Notes: a model not told the origin generated them from the sequence alone. A stretch of 64,000 nt of DNA from an uncultured Prevotellaceae bacterium (GCA_902779455.1 CACZBS010000001.1:147455-211454); one strand, 5' to 3'. Shown: positions 25,896-34,738, counted from the first letter of the stretch. Numbers and translations are program-made.

Positions 25896-28223
25896 ATGCA
25901 AAATATGGAAAATGCTTATCAACAGCTATCCCAGACCCAGAGTGTCCGTAAGGACGACAGCAGCTATTTCACGTGTATTGGCAACGGGCATGGGGCGCCC
26001 TGCCTCCCTGCCACCAGAGAGAATTGGGAGGCGCTCCGCCGCATGCCTTGGCTGGAACAGATGTGCCAGCGCATTGAGGGGGGCGACGACGAGCTGAAGC
26101 ACCGCCTGCCGGTGTGGACGCCGTCGTGTGCAGGATTCCGTGGCAACCACCGCGCTGCGGCTGATGCCCTGAAGCCTCTGCCGCGACTGATGATGGACTT
26201 CGACGAGAAGGGTCACACCGTGGACATCATGTCCAAGTTGGGAGTTGAGAGCTCGGGTGGGGGAGATGAGTCAGTGCCGGAAGTCGGCGGCATGAAGGTG
26301 CTGCTCATTGAGGAATCGGTGCGTCGCGGCACGCACGTGCTGGTGGAGCTGCCTGAGGACATGGATGCGGGGACGGCCCAGCAACTGATGAAGGAGGCTA
26401 CGGGCTTCGAGCCTGACGTGAAGGTGAAGGGCTACGATCGCTGCATCTATATGGTGCCCGAGAGCCACACCCGATATGTCTCGGAGCGCCTGTTTTCTCC
26501 CTCTGAGGAGAATCATTCTAAGGATTCAAGGATTCAGGGAAATCCTGAAATCCCAGAATCCTTAGAAAAAAAAGGAAAAAAATTCCCCAGCGAGTTCAAG
26601 GGCATCCCTTATTCCTCAGTCATCAGCGCTTACTGGCGGCGCATGGGCGGCGAGCCTGCTGAGGGCGAGCGCAACGACAAGCTGCACAAGCTGGCGGCTA
26701 ACCTGCGGGCTATCTGTGATAACTCGGAAGACTGGCTGCTGGAGGTGATGCCCCGTTACGGGCTCTCTGAGCAGGAGATGCGCAGCATCGTCCACTCCGC
26801 CTGCAAGGAGCCTACGAAGGGGTCGAAGCTGATGACGCAGATCGTAGAAAGTGAAGGGCTGAGAGCGAAGAGTGAAGAATCGGCTGGCGCAGGGGATGCT
26901 GATTCGGACGCTAATTCTTCATTCTTCACTCTTCACCCTTCACTAAAAAGGGCTCTGCCCATCGGACTGAGGGAATCGCTCATCGGGGTGCCCGACTCGA
27001 TGCACATGCCGGTGCTCTGCTCGGTATTGCCCATCGCTGCGGCCTATGCCGACCAGGTGGAGGTGGAGTATTGCGACGGCAACCGCCAGCGGCTGGGGCT
27101 GATGTCCATCATCCGCGGCGAGCAGGCCAGCGGCAAGTCGGTCTGCAAGAACGCCGTCGACGTCTGGAAACGGCAGTTCGACGAGGAGGACGCCGTGGCC
27201 CGCAGGCGCGAGGAGCTGTGGAAGGAGCAGAAGAAGAACCGCAAGGCCAACGAGAAAGCCCCTGACGACCCTCATGTCCTGATCCGCATGTTGCCCGTCA
27301 CCGTCTCGTGCTCGACGCTCCTGAAGCGAATGAAGAATGCGGGCGGGCATTGCCTCTACTCCTTCGGCGAGGAGCTGGACACGCTCCGTAAGACCAACGG
27401 CGCCGGCTCATGGTCGTCGAAGTACGACATCTATCGTCTCTCCTTTGATAACGGAGAATGGGGCCAGGACTACAACTCCGACCAGGCAGAGTCGGGCGTG
27501 GTCAACGTGGCCTACAACTGGACGATGCTGGGAACCAACGGAGCCCTCCGCAAGTGCTTCAGGCAGGACAACATCGAGAATGGTCTCAGCTCCCGTATGC
27601 TGGTGGCCGAGATGCCCGACTCGTCGTTCTCGAAGATGCCCAAGTTCCGCCATCGCTCGGCGGAGGACGAGGCTCGCATCCAGCAGGCCGTCAGCCGCCT
27701 GCGCGCCTCTGCGGGCTACGTCGACACCCCCCGCCTGCGACGGGCCGTCGAGCAGTGGGCTGAGCAGAAGCGTGTGGAGGCCGCCAAGGACATCGACCAC
27801 GTGAAGGACACCTATCGCAAGCGCTCGGCCGTCATCGGCTTCCGCTCCGGCGTCATCTTCCATCTGCTCAGCGGCTGTGCCAAGGAGTCGAAGAGCTGCA
27901 TCGACTTTGCCCTGATGATGGCCGACTACTGTCTGATGCAGCAGATCAAGACCTTCGGCGAGGCCCTGCGCACGGAGTTCGTCAACGCATCTGACGAGGC
28001 GCAGCGCTACGGTGCCAACCACACCGTCTTCGACCAGCTGCCCCCAGCCTTCACCCGCGAAGACCTGCGAGCCATGAAGCCGGGCACCTCGGAGAGCGGC
28101 CTGCGCAACATCATCATGCGATGGAAGCGCGACGGATGGATCACGCCCATCGACCAGCAGTACTTCCGGAAGACTGCTGCCGAGTGTGAGCGTCCCGCGT
28201 CCCAGCGTCCCACGTCCCATTAA
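25896..28223 (+). CDS. Large primase/helicase-like protein (VirE_N plus DUF3987 type), with repeat insertions
   Basis: 775 residues. Residues 65-110 (LKHRLPVWTPSCAGFRG, then LMMDFDEK with Asp101 and Asp103) look like the VirE_N/BT4734 domain related to archaeo-eukaryotic primases. A PriCT-like helical part (about 245-305) and a DUF3987-like ATPase (about 345-740) follow, with a P-loop-like GEQASGKSVCK (Lys414). Similar proteins occur in Bacteroides and Prevotella mobile or orphan loci. Two stretches (about 208-224 and 319-350) are encoded by palindromic repeats, and the last residues, ERPASQRPTSH, plus the stop come from a third repeat. An ATG at 25905 is an alternative start. Function is inferred from weak similarity only. 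Confidence 0.7.
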   Translation: MQNMENAYQQLSQTQSVRKDDSSYFTCIGNGHGAPCLPATRENWEALRRMPWLEQMCQRIEGGDDELKHRLPVWTPSCAGFRGNHRAAADALKPLPRLMMDFDEKGHTVDIMSKLGVESSGGGDESVPEVGGMKVLLIEESVRRGTHVLVELPEDMDAGTAQQLMKEATGFEPDVKVKGYDRCIYMVPESHTRYVSERLFSPSEENHSKDSRIQGNPEIPESLEKKGKKFPSEFKGIPYSSVISAYWRRMGGEPAEGERNDKLHKLAANLRAICDNSEDWLLEVMPRYGLSEQEMRSIVHSACKEPTKGSKLMTQIVESEGLRAKSEESAGAGDADSDANSSFFTLHPSLKRALPIGLRESLIGVPDSMHMPVLCSVLPIAAAYADQVEVEYCDGNRQRLGLMSIIRGEQASGKSVCKNAVDVWKRQFDEEDAVARRREELWKEQKKNRKANEKAPDDPHVLIRMLPVTVSCSTLLKRMKNAGGHCLYSFGEELDTLRKTNGAGSWSSKYDIYRLSFDNGEWGQDYNSDQAESGVVNVAYNWTMLGTNGALRKCFRQDNIENGLSSRMLVAEMPDSSFSKMPKFRHRSAEDEARIQQAVSRLRASAGYVDTPRLRRAVEQWAEQKRVEAAKDIDHVKDTYRKRSAVIGFRSGVIFHLLSGCAKESKSCIDFALMMADYCLMQQIKTFGEALRTEFVNASDEAQRYGANHTVFDQLPPAFTREDLRAMKPGTSESGLRNIIMRWKRDGWITPIDQQYFRKTAAECERPASQRPTSH
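26516..26567. repeat. Palindromic repeat inside the primase-like gene, site 1
   Basis: A 52-bp near-palindrome with outer arms TTCTAAGGATTC / GAATCCTTAGAA (26516-26527 and 26556-26567) and an inner CAGG/CCTG stem. The arms are built of AAGGATTC octamers. It is read in frame as part of a low-complexity segment (KDSRIQGNPEIPESLE). Confidence 0.82.
26850..26944. repeat. Palindromic repeat inside the primase-like gene, site 2
   Basis: Imperfect 31-bp arms (26850-26880 and 26914-26944), with AGTGAAGGG / CCCTTCACT at the outer ends and GAAGAAT / ATTCTTC inside, and a 33-nt loop. AGTGAAG heptamers as at 45965 and 60051. Encodes the segment SEGLRAKSEES to FFTLHPSL in frame. Confidence 0.82.
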
Positions 28224-28224
28224 G
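28190..28224. repeat. Third copy of the GCGTCCCA repeat, forming a gene's 3' end
   Basis: 28 bases (28197-28224) are identical to the end of the arm at 23588-23629, up to and including TTAAG. The TAA inside it is the stop codon of the primase-like gene. Confidence 0.85.
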
Positions 28225-28364
28225 CACCTTCATTGGCTTCTGAACCCCACTTCAAGAGTATTCACACACGACGGAAACAGGGTGGGAATACTTTTGAAGT
28301 GGCGTTTTGAGCATTATGTTGCGAAAAAATGGTGAATAGTCAGCGCAATTCGGGATTTATTTCG

Positions 28365-28372
28365 TAATTTTG
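28365..28372 (+). promoter_or_regulatory. -7 box for the HAD phosphatase
   Basis: TAATTTTG ends 5 nt before the ATG at 28378, so a transcript starting at the usual distance would have almost no leader. Confidence 0.55.
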
Positions 28373-28377
28373 TGCGC

Positions 28378-29025
28378 ATGAATCAGTACGACACATATAT
28401 CTTCGACCTTGACGGCACGTTGCTCAACACGCTCGACGACCTTGCCGCGGCCACTAACTATGCGCTTCGGTCGAACGGATTGCCGCAGCATTCCGTCGAC
28501 GACGTGCGGCGCTTCGTGGGCAACGGCGTGAGGATGCTGATGCGGCGGGCCGTGCCTGACGGCGAGCAGAACCCGCTGTTCGAAGCGGCCTTCGCTGCCT
28601 TTCGGCAATACTATTTGGCTCATTCGCTCGACACGACACGCCCCTACGACGGCATCATGACGATGCTTCGTTCGCTGAAGAGCCGCGGCTGTCGGCTGGC
28701 CGTCGTGAGCAATAAGTTCTGCGCAGCCACTGAGGAGCTCTGCCGCCACTTCTTCGACGGCTTGATAGAAGTGGCCATCGGCGAGAACGAGGCGGCAGGC
28801 ATCCGCAAGAAGCCGGCGCCTGACACCGTCTTCGAAGCGCTCCGCCAGCTGGGCGTGGGGCCCGACGGTGCCGTCTACGTGGGCGACAGCGATGTCGACA
28901 TCCTGACGGCGCGCAACGCCCATCTGCCCTGCATCAGCGTGCTATGGGGATTTCGCGACCGCGACTTCCTGACAGCAAATGGGGCAACCACCTTCGTAGC
29001 CGCCCCACTTGACATGGTGTCTTGA
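28378..29025 (+). CDS. HAD-superfamily phosphatase (phosphoglycolate phosphatase-like)
   Basis: 215 residues from the ATG at 28378; a GTG at 28372 overlaps the promoter and is rejected. HAD motifs: DLDGTLLNT near the start (nucleophile Asp and acid Asp), VVSNK (motif II), RKKPAPD with the conserved Lys (motif III) and VYVGDSDVDI (motif IV). The helical cap between motifs I and II is of the Gph type. It probably removes phosphate from 2-phosphoglycolate or a similar small molecule. Single gene, ending at a large convergent repeat. Confidence 0.88.
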   Translation: MNQYDTYIFDLDGTLLNTLDDLAAATNYALRSNGLPQHSVDDVRRFVGNGVRMLMRRAVPDGEQNPLFEAAFAAFRQYYLAHSLDTTRPYDGIMTMLRSLKSRGCRLAVVSNKFCAATEELCRHFFDGLIEVAIGENEAAGIRKKPAPDTVFEALRQLGVGPDGAVYVGDSDVDILTARNAHLPCISVLWGFRDRDFLTANGATTFVAAPLDMVS

Positions 29026-29040
29026 ATTAATAAAGGATTT

Positions 29041-29175
29041 AAGTTTAGGAGTATAGGAGTATAGGAGTATAGGAGTATAGGAGTATAGGAGTTTAGACAA
29101 TAGTCTTGTTGTTGATAGCCATGAACAAGGACTAACGTCTAAACTCCTAAACTCCTAAACTCCAAAACTCCTTTA
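29041..29175. repeat. Octamer-built inverted repeat between convergent genes
   Basis: Five copies of AGGAGTAT (29047-29090 region) face three or four copies of TAAACTCC (29136-29172), so the two sides fold into a long imperfect hairpin. An inner TAGTC(C)TTGTT stem is also present. It lies between the HAD gene and the reverse-strand DUF4301 gene and probably terminates both. Nothing else is seen in this gap. Confidence 0.82.
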
Positions 29176-29201
29176 ACATGCGAAAGTAGAATAAAGGGAT
29201 T

Positions 29202-30701
29202 TTACTGATGCTGCTCGCGGAGCAGATCGTTGACGGTCTTAACGGGGTTGAACGTGCCGAGGGGCACCTCGACGAAGACGGTCGACCAGTCGCTCATGGC
29301 ACCATTCCAGAGGCCGGGCAGCTCGAGCGCCTTCAGCTCCTTGCCGCCCTTCGACTTCGATGAGATGAAGCCAGTGGTCTTGTCGACGAAGGCGGGCAGG
29401 TCGAAGGGCTGACCCTTGTAGTCGCGGACGGCGCAGACGAGGTCGACGGGGTTGAAGTGGGTGCCCTGCGTGAACATCTTCATGTACTCGCTGTTGTTCG
29501 TGTCAATCTGCGAGCTCTCCAGAATCTGCAGGCTGACGGTGCCGTCTTGGTTGTAGGTCAGGAACGGGCCGCCGCCAGGCTCGCCGACGTTCTTCACCAC
29601 GCCGCAGACGCGCATCGGGCGGTTCAGCTTGCGGCGCAGATAGTCGGCGTCGACCTTGTTGCCCTTAGGATCCACGCAGAGGCACTTCTCCACGAACGCG
29701 GCCATCTCACGGAGCTGCTCGTCGCTGGCTCCCTTGTCAAGCTGGCGGAGATATTCGAAGGCCTTCTTCTGCAGCGTGACGAGCACGCCGGCGATGACCT
29801 GCTTCCACTCGACGGTCTCGGGCTTCAGGCGGTCGGGCACCACGTTGTCGATGTTCTTGATGAAGATGACGTCGGCCTCAATCTCGTTCAGGTTCTCAAT
29901 CAGGGCGCCGTGGCCGCCGGGACGGAACAGCAGACGGCCGTCGGCCTCGCGGAAGGGCGTGTTGTCAGGGTTGGCGGCGACGGTGTCTGTCGACGGCTTC
30001 TGCTCCGAGAAGGTGATGTCGTACTTGATGCCATACTTCTTGGCAAAGCCGTCGGCCTTCTCGGCCACCTTCTGCTTGAAGAAGTCGATGTGCTCGTGAG
30101 AGACGGTGAAGTGGACATGGGCTTCGCCGTTGGAGGCGGCGTAGAGGGCGCCCTCCACCAGATGCTCCTCCATCGGGGTGCGTGCGCCCTCGTCGTACTT
30201 GTGGAACAGGAGCATGCCCTTAGGCAGCTGGCCATAGTTGAGGCCTTCGGGGCGCAGCATGTTGGCAGCCACGGCCTTATATTTGCCTTCGCTCATCAGC
30301 GCCTTAATGCCCTTGCCCTCGTTCTTGCGGCAGACGGCGTCGAGTGCATCGTAGAAGGCGAACTTCTCGATCTCCTGGAAGTATTTCTTCTCGAAGTCGG
30401 TCGTGGGCACATCATAGTCGGCGTCGACAAAGGCGAACATGTTCTTGAACATGCGGCTGGCGGCACCCGAGGCGGGCACGAACTTCACCACCCGACGGCC
30501 CTCGGCCTTATACCGCTGCCAGGCGTCGACATACTGGCTGCGCTTGGCCTCGCTGGGGGCTATGATGCCACGGCCGACGGCGGCAGCGGCCTCTAACTTC
30601 AGGAACGGGAATCCCGTCTCAAACTGCTTTAACTGAGTCTCAATCTGCTCCTCGCTGATGCCGCGCTGAGCAATCTGTTTCAGGTCTTGTTGTGTTAGCA
30701 T
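29202..30701 (-). CDS. DUF4301 family protein
   Basis: 499 residues. The N-terminus LTQQDLKQIAQRGISEEQIETQLKQFETGFPFLKL and the block VVKFVPASGAASRMFKNMFAF are hallmarks of DUF4301, a Bacteroidetes family with no known reaction. The PASGAASRMFK pattern and the later LFRPGGHGALIENLNE resemble nucleotide-sugar pyrophosphorylases; this is a hint only. There is no signal peptide, so it is cytoplasmic. It lies 61 nt after the patatin gene on the same strand, and no separate promoter was found, so it may be the last gene of that operon. Confidence 0.85.
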   Translation of the reverse strand: MLTQQDLKQIAQRGISEEQIETQLKQFETGFPFLKLEAAAAVGRGIIAPSEAKRSQYVDAWQRYKAEGRRVVKFVPASGAASRMFKNMFAFVDADYDVPTTDFEKKYFQEIEKFAFYDALDAVCRKNEGKGIKALMSEGKYKAVAANMLRPEGLNYGQLPKGMLLFHKYDEGARTPMEEHLVEGALYAASNGEAHVHFTVSHEHIDFFKQKVAEKADGFAKKYGIKYDITFSEQKPSTDTVAANPDNTPFREADGRLLFRPGGHGALIENLNEIEADVIFIKNIDNVVPDRLKPETVEWKQVIAGVLVTLQKKAFEYLRQLDKGASDEQLREMAAFVEKCLCVDPKGNKVDADYLRRKLNRPMRVCGVVKNVGEPGGGPFLTYNQDGTVSLQILESSQIDTNNSEYMKMFTQGTHFNPVDLVCAVRDYKGQPFDLPAFVDKTTGFISSKSKGGKELKALELPGLWNGAMSDWSTVFVEVPLGTFNPVKTVNDLLREQHQ

Positions 30702-30762
30702 AATAGTTTATAAGATATTTAGTTAATGTAATTATAGAAGTCAATCGCGCGTGGTGTGTGTG

Positions 30763-31734
30763 TCATTGTTGCTCCGTCATCCGTCTGATGTCCTCAAGCT
30801 TGCTCCATTGCGAGCGGGCAGCCTCCTCGCCGACGGCAATCATGCGGCGCATGGCCTCGTTGCCGAAGCTCGACGCCTCGTAGTCAGGCAGGGGAGGGTT
30901 GATGTAGACGTCGGCCTGCTGGCGGTTCTCGTTGTATTTGCGGATGTCAGGGCGCGAGACGACCCAGTTGGCTATCTGCCCGAGGCCGATGAGGTCAGCC
31001 AGCCCCACGAGCGGGCTGTCCTTCTGCTCCTGGCGCGTGGGGTGCTTGGCCTGCTGCAGGTCGATGGCAATGACGATGTCGGCCCCCATCTGTCGCACGA
31101 CGTCGACGGGCAGGTTGTTCATCATGCCGCCGTCGACCAGCGACTGGCCGTTGATGACGACGGGCTTGAACAGTCCGGGGATGGCCATCGAGGCCCGCAC
31201 GGCTTGCGGCACGGTGCCTTCGTCGAGCACGACCTCAGTGGCCGTCCGCAGCTCGGCAGCGACGCATCGGAAGGGAATCTTCAGCGACGCGAACTCCACG
31301 GCATCCCTGGCCGCCAGCATCGAGTCGACGACCTGCTCGACGCGCCCGCCGCGCAGGACGCCCCACGAGGGGTTGCCCTTGTCGAGCACGGGGAAGCCGA
31401 AGATGTAGGTCACGCCGTTCACCTGCTTGAAGGGCTCGCCGCTCAGCTCCATGTTGCGGTCGGTCAGCAGCGAGAGCCACTCCTGCTGGCTGAACAGCGA
31501 GTCGAGCTCGGCCGACGAGTAGCCCGCAGCATAGAGGCTTCCGACGATGGCGCCGATGCTCGTGCCTGCGATATAGTCGATGGGCAGGCCCGCCTCTTCG
31601 ATGACTTTCAGGGCGCCAACCTCGGCCGCTCCTTTGGCACCGCCGCCCCCAAGCACCAGTCCGATCCTTGGGCGTCGGGCGCTGGCGGAGAGCAGCAGCG
31701 CCAGGCAGATGATGAGAAGTGAGAGTCGTTTCAT
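30763..31734 (-). CDS. Patatin-like phospholipase, exported
   Basis: 323 residues with a signal peptide (LSLLIICLALLLSASA). Patatin motifs: oxyanion loop GLVLGGGGAKGAAEVG, nucleophile GTSIGAIVGSLYAAGY (GxSxG) and the catalytic Asp in VDGGMMNNLPVD. It should hydrolyse acyl esters of phospholipids in the periplasm or outer membrane. At this length it lacks a C-terminal surface-antigen barrel, so it is the short form. It overlaps the upstream MFS gene by 4 nt. Confidence 0.9.
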   Translation of the reverse strand: MKRLSLLIICLALLLSASARRPRIGLVLGGGGAKGAAEVGALKVIEEAGLPIDYIAGTSIGAIVGSLYAAGYSSAELDSLFSQQEWLSLLTDRNMELSGEPFKQVNGVTYIFGFPVLDKGNPSWGVLRGGRVEQVVDSMLAARDAVEFASLKIPFRCVAAELRTATEVVLDEGTVPQAVRASMAIPGLFKPVVINGQSLVDGGMMNNLPVDVVRQMGADIVIAIDLQQAKHPTRQEQKDSPLVGLADLIGLGQIANWVVSRPDIRKYNENRQQADVYINPPLPDYEASSFGNEAMRRMIAVGEEAARSQWSKLEDIRRMTEQQ

Positions 31735-33068
31735 TGTCGGATGATGTTGGGTTGTTGGAGACCATAGCCCTTCCTGCCGTCAGTCCACAACAGGGCGAGG
31801 GCTACGACGACGCCCGCCAGGGCCGTGAAGACAAAGATGAGCATGCCGCTGGTGTAGCTGGGGTCGTGCTCGTTGGCACGCCCCACCATCATGGGGATGA
31901 CGGCCCGTCCGAAGTTCTGGATGAAGAAGATGAGGGAGTAGGCCGTGCCGAGACATTTCAGCGGTATGATCTTGGGAACGCAGGGCCACAGCGCGGCTGG
32001 TGCGAGCGAATAGCCGATGGCCAGGATGACCATGAGCGTCAGGGCAAACATGCTGCTGTGAAGGGGCAGGCTGAAGGAGAAGTGGACGAAGGCCAGCATG
32101 GCGGTGCCGATGATGACGAGGGTGACGCCGTGGCCCCTGCGGTCGTAGAACGAGCCGAACAGCGGCGTCAGCAGCATCGTCCCGAAGGGGGCTATCGAAC
32201 TGAAGAATCCGGCGATGTCAGGGTCGACGCCGTACTTGACCACCATCAGCTTTGTCGCAAACTTGAGGAAGGGCGACACGGCGGAATAGAACAGCACCAC
32301 GAAGAGCGTGATGAGCCAGAAGCCTGGATTGCGCACGATCAGCCCGATGTCCTTCAGGCGGAACTCGTCGTTGTCGCTGCGCGTCGCACCGCTGGGCTGG
32401 CTGGCGTCTAACCTGCGATCCATCACGCAGAAGACGAGGAACGCGAGCAGTCCGATGATGAGGAAGGCGAGGGCGACGAGCAGCGGCGTGCTGAGTGTGA
32501 AGCGCTGCGCGATGGGGGCCGAGACGCTCAGCGCGGCGGCTGTGCCGAAGCGGGCCATGGCCAGCTGGAGCCCCATGGCCAGCGCCAGCTCATGGCCGGT
32601 GAACCATCGCACCATGGCCTTCGACACTGAGATGCCGCACATCTCATAGCCTACGCCAAAGACGGCAAAGCCGAGCGACATGACGGCTGCCGACTTGGGA
32701 ATGGAGAACTGCGCGAAGGGAATCGTCAGCTCCGAGTTGCCGAAATCGGCCGTCAGCCCGTAGAGCTTCAGCAGCACGCCGGCTACCATCAGCGAGCAAG
32801 CCAACGTGCCCGTGAAGCGCACGCCCATCTTGTCGAGGATGAGCCCCGAGAAGAAGAGCATCAGCAGGAAGACATTGATGAAGCTGCCGGCGCCCGAGAA
32901 GAATCCGTAGTCGCTCGACGACCACCCGAGGCCTCCCTCCGAGCGCGGTGCTTCGAGCATCGACTCGAGGGGTGACATGACGTCATTGACAAAGTAGCCC
33001 ATCATCATGGCCGTAGCCACGATGATGAGCACTGTCCAGCGTGCAGCAGGCGAGTCGTTGAGCCTCAT
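31731..33068 (-). CDS. Major facilitator superfamily transporter, paralogue 1
   Basis: 445 residues with about twelve membrane helices. LILDKMGVRFTGTLAC between helices 2 and 3 is the MFS loop motif (usually GxLxDrxGrr). The second half has FYDRRGHGVTLVIIG at the matching place. It is clearly paralogous to the next gene upstream (shared LDKMGVRFT, AGITVSR/CGISVSK and AALWPCVPK/ASLWPSVPK). The substrate is unknown. It is 3 nt from its paralogue and overlaps the patatin gene. Confidence 0.88.
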   Translation of the reverse strand: MRLNDSPAARWTVLIIVATAMMMGYFVNDVMSPLESMLEAPRSEGGLGWSSSDYGFFSGAGSFINVFLLMLFFSGLILDKMGVRFTGTLACSLMVAGVLLKLYGLTADFGNSELTIPFAQFSIPKSAAVMSLGFAVFGVGYEMCGISVSKAMVRWFTGHELALAMGLQLAMARFGTAAALSVSAPIAQRFTLSTPLLVALAFLIIGLLAFLVFCVMDRRLDASQPSGATRSDNDEFRLKDIGLIVRNPGFWLITLFVVLFYSAVSPFLKFATKLMVVKYGVDPDIAGFFSSIAPFGTMLLTPLFGSFYDRRGHGVTLVIIGTAMLAFVHFSFSLPLHSSMFALTLMVILAIGYSLAPAALWPCVPKIIPLKCLGTAYSLIFFIQNFGRAVIPMMVGRANEHDPSYTSGMLIFVFTALAGVVVALALLWTDGRKGYGLQQPNIIRQ

Positions 33069-33071
33069 GCG

Positions 33072-34694
33072 TCAGTCCTTGATGTTGGGCTCCTCAAGTC
33101 CGAGGCCCTTCTTCTTGTCGACGGCCTTCAGCACGAAGCCGAGGATGAGGGCGGCCACACCCAGCGATGCCAGCATGACCAGCGGAGCCGTGTAGTTGAA
33201 CTGCGTCGGGTCGGTGACGCCTGGGTTGGTCTTGTCGAGCACCTTGCCGATGAGCAGGGGGAACAGCCAGAGGCCGATGTTCTGGATCCAGAAGATCAGG
33301 GCATAGGCCGAGCCAATCACTTTCGCGTCGACCAGCTTGGGCACTGAGGGCCACAGCGAGGCCGGCACCAGCGAGAACGATGCGCCAAGCACCAGGATGG
33401 TGAGGTAGGCAATGGCGATGCCGCCGACGGGACTGCCCTTGAACATCGGCAGGATGAAGGCGAACGTCAGGTGGCAGGCGATAAGCAGCACAGAGCCCAG
33501 CACGAGCATGGAAGCGGCCTTGCCCTTGTGGTCGACATAGGAGCCGAGAATGGGGGTGATCAGTACGGCCAGGAGGGGGAACACGGCGAAGATGGATTCG
33601 GCCGACTGGCGCATATAGCCCATGTAGCAATAGGTGACGAGGGCTACGATGGAGAGGCCGAGGAGTCCGTACTGGCGGCTCTTCACCTTCTGGAAGTTAG
33701 AGGCGAAGCCAGCAGCAGCCACGACGAGCATGATGACATACTGGACGATGGTGACGCTCGATGAGGCCCAGAACGAATCGGCGGCGGGCTCCGTCAGCGT
33801 CAGGTTGCACTGCAGCATGTTGACGGCATACTTCTGGAAGGGGAAGATGGCTGAATAGTAGAGCACGCAAAGCAGGGCGACGAGCCAGAAACCGCTGTCG
33901 GTCAGGATCTTGCCGAGGTCGCTGATCTTGAACGGGTCGTCCTTCTCCTCGGCCTCGCCCGTCTGGGCGTCGAGCTTCTTGTCCATGAAGAAGTAGACGA
34001 TGAACATGATCAGGGCAATGCACATCAGCACTACGCCAAAGGCTACGGAACGGCTCACGCTCACCTCGCCGCCCAGCTTGGCAAAGAAGGGCGAGAAGAT
34101 CATGCACGTGGCAACACCCAGACGGGCCAATGCCATCTCGGAGCCCATGGCCAGGGCCATCTCGCGGCCCTTGAACCACTTGACGATACCGCGTGAGACG
34201 GTGATGCCGGCCATCTCGCATCCGCAGCCGAAGATCATGAATCCGCAGGCGGCAAACTTGGCTGAGGCGGGCATGCCCTCATAGAAGGGCGAGACGCCGA
34301 GCTCATCGAAGACGGGGATGTAGTTCAGGTTGTTGGTGAACCATGCCTCCAGGCCGCTGCCCATGAAGGCCTCGCTCACGGCATACCACTTGATCAAGGC
34401 GCCGCAGAGCATCACGGCGCCTGACAGCACGGCCGTGAAGCGCACACCCATCTTGTCGAGGATGATGCCTGCGAAGATGAGGAAGAAGACGAACACGTTG
34501 AGGAACACCTCGGAGCCCTGCATGGTGCCGAAGGCCGTGGAGTCCCATCCGCGCGTCTCCTGCATCAGGTCCTTGATGGGTGAGAGGATGTCCATGAAGA
34601 TGTAGCTGCAGAACATGGCGAGGGCCAGCAGCAGCAGTGCGGTCCAGCGCATGCCGGCGCTGTCACGCAGAGTCTTTTGAATTGCTTGTGTCAT
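33072..34694 (-). CDS. Major facilitator superfamily transporter, paralogue 2
   Basis: 540 residues, about twelve helices with longer loops than its neighbour. IILDKMGVRFTAVLSG is the first loop motif. It has ASLWPSVPKLVDAK near helix 10 and a charged middle loop (DKKLDAQTGEAEEKDDPFK). First gene of a probable operon with paralogue 1, the patatin and perhaps DUF4301; a TAACTTTG box lies upstream. The substrate cannot be told. Two adjacent paralogues suggest a duplication followed by specialisation. Confidence 0.88.
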   Translation of the reverse strand: MTQAIQKTLRDSAGMRWTALLLLALAMFCSYIFMDILSPIKDLMQETRGWDSTAFGTMQGSEVFLNVFVFFLIFAGIILDKMGVRFTAVLSGAVMLCGALIKWYAVSEAFMGSGLEAWFTNNLNYIPVFDELGVSPFYEGMPASAKFAACGFMIFGCGCEMAGITVSRGIVKWFKGREMALAMGSEMALARLGVATCMIFSPFFAKLGGEVSVSRSVAFGVVLMCIALIMFIVYFFMDKKLDAQTGEAEEKDDPFKISDLGKILTDSGFWLVALLCVLYYSAIFPFQKYAVNMLQCNLTLTEPAADSFWASSSVTIVQYVIMLVVAAAGFASNFQKVKSRQYGLLGLSIVALVTYCYMGYMRQSAESIFAVFPLLAVLITPILGSYVDHKGKAASMLVLGSVLLIACHLTFAFILPMFKGSPVGGIAIAYLTILVLGASFSLVPASLWPSVPKLVDAKVIGSAYALIFWIQNIGLWLFPLLIGKVLDKTNPGVTDPTQFNYTAPLVMLASLGVAALILGFVLKAVDKKKGLGLEEPNIKD

Positions 34695-34738
34695 AACTGT
34701 GTTGTTTTATTATGGTTGTTTTGCTTTCTTCGCGACCG

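Noticed and set aside
25804-26097. Forward ORF of 97 codons before the primase-like gene
   Set aside because: It overlaps the primase-like start in another frame and has no motif or ribosome-binding site.
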